Below are positions 61,837 to 64,000 of a stretch of 64,000 bases of DNA, one piece after another (the first letter of the stretch is position 1; every line of letters begins with the position of its first letter). Under the pieces are notes generated by a model, which was given only the letters and a program-made list of their open reading frames with translations, was not told the DNA's origin and did no database searches. The DNA lies in contig NZ_VFVY01000020.1 in NCBI RefSeq assembly GCF_006442315.1, forward strand, positions 62,001 through 126,000, given 5' to 3'. Both the position numbers and the translations under genes were made by a program. Origin of the DNA: Mesorhizobium sp. B2-3-4. Its GTDB lineage: Bacteria > Pseudomonadota > Alphaproteobacteria > Rhizobiales > Rhizobiaceae.

Positions 61837-63189
61837 ATGCCGCTCGACGATCGACAGGCCGCCACCATATCGCGCCGTACCGTGCTGCACGCCGGTGCCG
61901 GTTTGCTGGGCGGCGCCATGCTGCCCGCTTTCAGTTTTTCCGCCTTCGCGGCCGACGACAAGCCCGCGATCGGCACCTGGCCGGCCGGGTCGGCAGGCGA
62001 CACCGTCTATATCGGCGCCGCGGTGCCGCTCACCGGCGCCTATGCGTTGCAGGGAGCCGATGAGCTCAAGGGCTGGCAGCTCGCGGTCGAGCACATCAAC
62101 AATGGCCACGAGCTGATGAAGGCGCTGGCGCCGAAGGTCGAAAAAGGGCTGCTCGGCAAGAAGGTGGAGCTGGTGTCCGCCGACAGCGCTGCCAAGCCCA
62201 ATCAGGCCGTCGAGGTCGAGCAGAATTACATCAATCAGAACAAGATTATCCTGATGACCGGCTCGACGTCGTCGGCGGTCGCGGTTGCGCTGAACAAATT
62301 CGCCCAGCGCGAGAAGGTCCTCTATGTAGCGGGCATTTCCGGTTCGAACGACACGACCGGCAAGGACTGCGTCCGCTATGGCTTCCGCCAGAACCTTTTC
62401 GGCCAGACCTCCGCCGCGGCAATCGGCCCGGTGCTCCTGAAGCAGTTCGGCAAGGGCAAGAAGGCGGCGTTCATGACGCCGGACTACACTTACGGCCACA
62501 CCGTGACCAAGTCGGTGAACGACTACCTGACCTCGGAGGGCGGCTGGGAGATGGTGACCAACCAGGTGTCCCCGCTCGGTACCCAGGACTTCAGCCAGTA
62601 TCTCACCAACATCGCCAATTCCGGCGCCGAATTCCTCATCAACGTCAATTGGGGCCGCGACGCGGTGCTGTCGTCGCAGCAGGCCAAGCAGTTCGGCCTC
62701 CTGCCCAACATGAAGCTCGTCATCCCCTACCAGATCCCGTTCCTGGCCAAGGAAGTCGGTCCCGAGATCACCGAGGGCGTCTTCGCGGCCACCGATTTCT
62801 GGTGGACGCAGGAAGACCAGTATCCGCTGGCCAAGCAGTTCGTCGAGGCGTTCCAGACCAAGTTCGGATATCGGCCCGAATGGGGCGCCGAGAACAGCTA
62901 TGTCAGCTTCGCCCACTGGGCGCGCATGGTCTCCGAAGCAGGCAGCTTCTATCCGCCTGATGTCATCAAGCAATATGAGAAGGGCGAGACCATTCCCTCC
63001 CTGCTCGGCGATGTCCATTACCGGCCTGAAGACCATCAGTGCATCCGTCCCGTCGTCATCGTTCGCGGCAAGGCCAAGAAGGACATGAAGAACGACGAGG
63101 ACTTCTGGGAGGTGCTCGAAGTCGTCCCGGGCGAAGGCCTGATGCAGAAGCCCGACGCTTTCGGCTGCCAGCTCGGCGACTACACCTGA
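61837..63189 (+). CDS. Substrate-binding protein of an amide/urea or branched-chain amino acid ABC transporter
   Basis: A 450-residue Leu/Ile/Val-type binding protein. It has a twin-arginine signal (SRRTVLHAGAGLLGGAMLPA, cleaved after SAFA), so it is exported folded. The body resembles short-chain amide/urea binding proteins: TVYIGAAVPLTGAYALQGAD, VSADSAAKPNQAVEVEQNYI, KILMTGSTSSAVAVALNKFA-type words (here IILMTGSTSSAVAVALNKFA), and AAFMTPDYTYGHTVTKSVND. AGGAGG precedes the ATG. The LivH-type permease gene follows, with a strong hairpin between. Confidence 0.88.
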   Translation: MPLDDRQAATISRRTVLHAGAGLLGGAMLPAFSFSAFAADDKPAIGTWPAGSAGDTVYIGAAVPLTGAYALQGADELKGWQLAVEHINNGHELMKALAPKVEKGLLGKKVELVSADSAAKPNQAVEVEQNYINQNKIILMTGSTSSAVAVALNKFAQREKVLYVAGISGSNDTTGKDCVRYGFRQNLFGQTSAAAIGPVLLKQFGKGKKAAFMTPDYTYGHTVTKSVNDYLTSEGGWEMVTNQVSPLGTQDFSQYLTNIANSGAEFLINVNWGRDAVLSSQQAKQFGLLPNMKLVIPYQIPFLAKEVGPEITEGVFAATDFWWTQEDQYPLAKQFVEAFQTKFGYRPEWGAENSYVSFAHWARMVSEAGSFYPPDVIKQYEKGETIPSLLGDVHYRPEDHQCIRPVVIVRGKAKKDMKNDEDFWEVLEVVPGEGLMQKPDAFGCQLGDYT

Positions 63190-63204
63190 CCCTGACCCTC
63201 TCCC

Positions 63205-63238
63205 GAGCCTTCTCCGCCCCTAGGGGTGGAGAAGGCTC
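63205..63238 (+). terminator. Strong hairpin between binding-protein and permease genes
   Basis: GAGCCTTCTCCGCCCC (63205-63220) pairs with GGGGTGGAGAAGGCTC (63223-63238) over 16 bases with one G-T pair and a 2-base loop. It is followed by TT but not a long T run. It may act as a partial terminator or an RNA stabiliser that raises the binding protein relative to the permease. Confidence 0.6.
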
Positions 63239-63382
63239 TTCCTGTGACCGGACAGCCGTTCCGAGGCAGGGTGCACCGACAATCCATCGATGGCGATGGG
63301 CTGTCGAAAGTTCGCCGATTCACTGCCATGATGGCAGTGACGGGCAACACGGATTTACCTCAACCTCAATGCGGACGGCAGC

Positions 63383-64000
63383 GTGATAAACTGGGCCAAC
63401 TTCATTTCACAATGCTTCAACGGGCTGGTGCTGGGCGCATTGCTGGCGCTGATCTCGTCGGGCCTGACAATCATCTACGGCACGCTGGGCGTGCTGAACC
63501 TGGCGCATGGCGCGATGTTCATGCTGGGCGGCTATGCCGGCTGGCTCGCCTATAGCTATACCGGCTCCTATCTTGCCGCGGTCGCCGCCGGCTCGCTGTT
63601 CGTCATGGTCGTCGGCATCGTGATGGAGCGGCTGATCATCCGCCATTTCTATACCAGGCCATATGAGGACCAGCTTCTCGTCACCTTTGGCCTCGGCATC
63701 GTTTTCGTCGAGGCGGTGCGCTTTTTCTTCGGCTCCCTGTCGCAGACTGTGCCGCCGCCGGGGCCGCTGGTCGGCATCACCAATCTCGGCTTCATGATCT
63801 ACCCGACCTACCGGCTGGCCCTGCTCGGCATCGTCGCCGTGGCGCTGCTGATCCTCTATTTCGTTCTCTACCGCACCCGCATCGGCATGATCGTGCGCGC
63901 CGGCATCGAGGATTCGGGGATGGTCGATTCGCTCGGCATCGATGTCTACAAGGTCTTCATGCTGGTGTTCGGCATCGGCGCCATGGCGGCGGGCTTCGCC
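63383..64000 (+). CDS. Branched-chain amino acid/amide ABC transporter permease (LivH type), partial
   Basis: The frame runs from a GTG at 63383 to the right edge without a stop. It reads FISQCFNGLVLGALLALISS, GLTIIYGTLGVLNLAHGAMF, MLGGYAGWLAYSYTGSYLAA, the standard start of LivH-type permeases, then LRFFFG-like and VALLILYFVLYRTRIGMIVR. No good Shine-Dalgarno sequence precedes the GTG; the frame upstream (IYLNLNADGS) is also open for a few codons. Partners LivM and the two ATPases are expected beyond the window. Confidence 0.85.
   Translation, partial: MINWANFISQCFNGLVLGALLALISSGLTIIYGTLGVLNLAHGAMFMLGGYAGWLAYSYTGSYLAAVAAGSLFVMVVGIVMERLIIRHFYTRPYEDQLLVTFGLGIVFVEAVRFFFGSLSQTVPPPGPLVGITNLGFMIYPTYRLALLGIVAVALLILYFVLYRTRIGMIVRAGIEDSGMVDSLGIDVYKVFMLVFGIGAMAAGFA

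Overview
The window looks like chromosome of a high-GC alphaproteobacterium of the Rhizobiales, most likely Mesorhizobium or a close relative. The reasons are the density of sugar, peptide and amide ABC transporters with their catabolic enzymes, the many small divergent regulator/enzyme pairs, and a palindromic intergenic repeat of rhizobial type. This is inferred from gene content; there is no rRNA or tRNA gene here to test it. I saw no CRISPR array, no intact insertion sequence and no phage structural gene.

Layout. 0-6 kb: a flavin monooxygenase of the NtaA/SnaA type, a double-ATPase peptide ABC protein, a methyltransferase, a DOPA 4,5-dioxygenase-like protein and an ornithine cyclodeaminase-family enzyme. 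6.2-7.9 kb: a TIR-like/unknown protein, a secreted unknown protein, a decayed second copy of part of the cyclodeaminase gene, and a GreA/GreB-like factor. 8.2-13.7 kb: a tightly overlapping four-gene island encoding a protein with two GHKL ATPase modules (the second a histidine kinase core), a receiver-domain protein, an HNH nuclease and an N6-adenine methyltransferase. This is the best candidate for an undescribed phage-defence or regulated restriction-modification system. 13.8-17.7 kb: a molybdenum hydroxylase operon (FAD, 2Fe-2S and Mo subunits) ending in a MoaD/ThiS-like protein. 17.8-22.2 kb: a three-gene operon of a caspase-like protease, an alpha/beta hydrolase and a HExxH metallopeptidase, a second candidate conflict module.

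22.6-32 kb: M20 amidohydrolase, MocR regulator divergent from PaiB, TetR with a clear palindromic operator and a GFA-family protein, an ECF sigma factor with a SnoaL-like tail next to an SDR, a LuxR regulator, a lipoprotein aminopeptidase and a GNAT enzyme. 32-34.4 kb: divergent phnF/phnM with two matching operator-like sites and no C-P lyase genes. 35.4-39.3 kb: a sugar ABC operon (binding protein, permease, ATPase) with a Gfo/Idh/MocA dehydrogenase. 39.3-47.5 kb: a membrane alpha/beta hydrolase, a long amidase, a frameshifted gene, VOC, ThuA, luciferase-like and CoA-transferase proteins, and a peptide deformylase homologue that has lost metal ligands.

47.8-54.6 kb: a second sugar ABC operon in which one permease is fused to an SMP-30-like beta-propeller, followed by a free-standing propeller paralogue and the ATPase, then a LysR regulator. 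55.6-56.1 kb: a GIY-YIG nuclease gene bracketed by a perfect 66-bp inverted repeat. 56.2-60.9 kb: aldehyde dehydrogenase, SDR, isocitrate/tartrate dehydrogenase-like and alpha-hydroxyacid oxidase genes, fitting oxidation of a sugar or hydroxyacid. 60.9-64 kb: a Crp/Fnr regulator divergent from an amide/urea-type ABC binding protein with a LivH-type permease running off the end.

Gene functions were assigned by reading translated motifs by eye; no database search was run. Starts were chosen from Shine-Dalgarno-like sequence, overlap with the upstream gene and expected family length.
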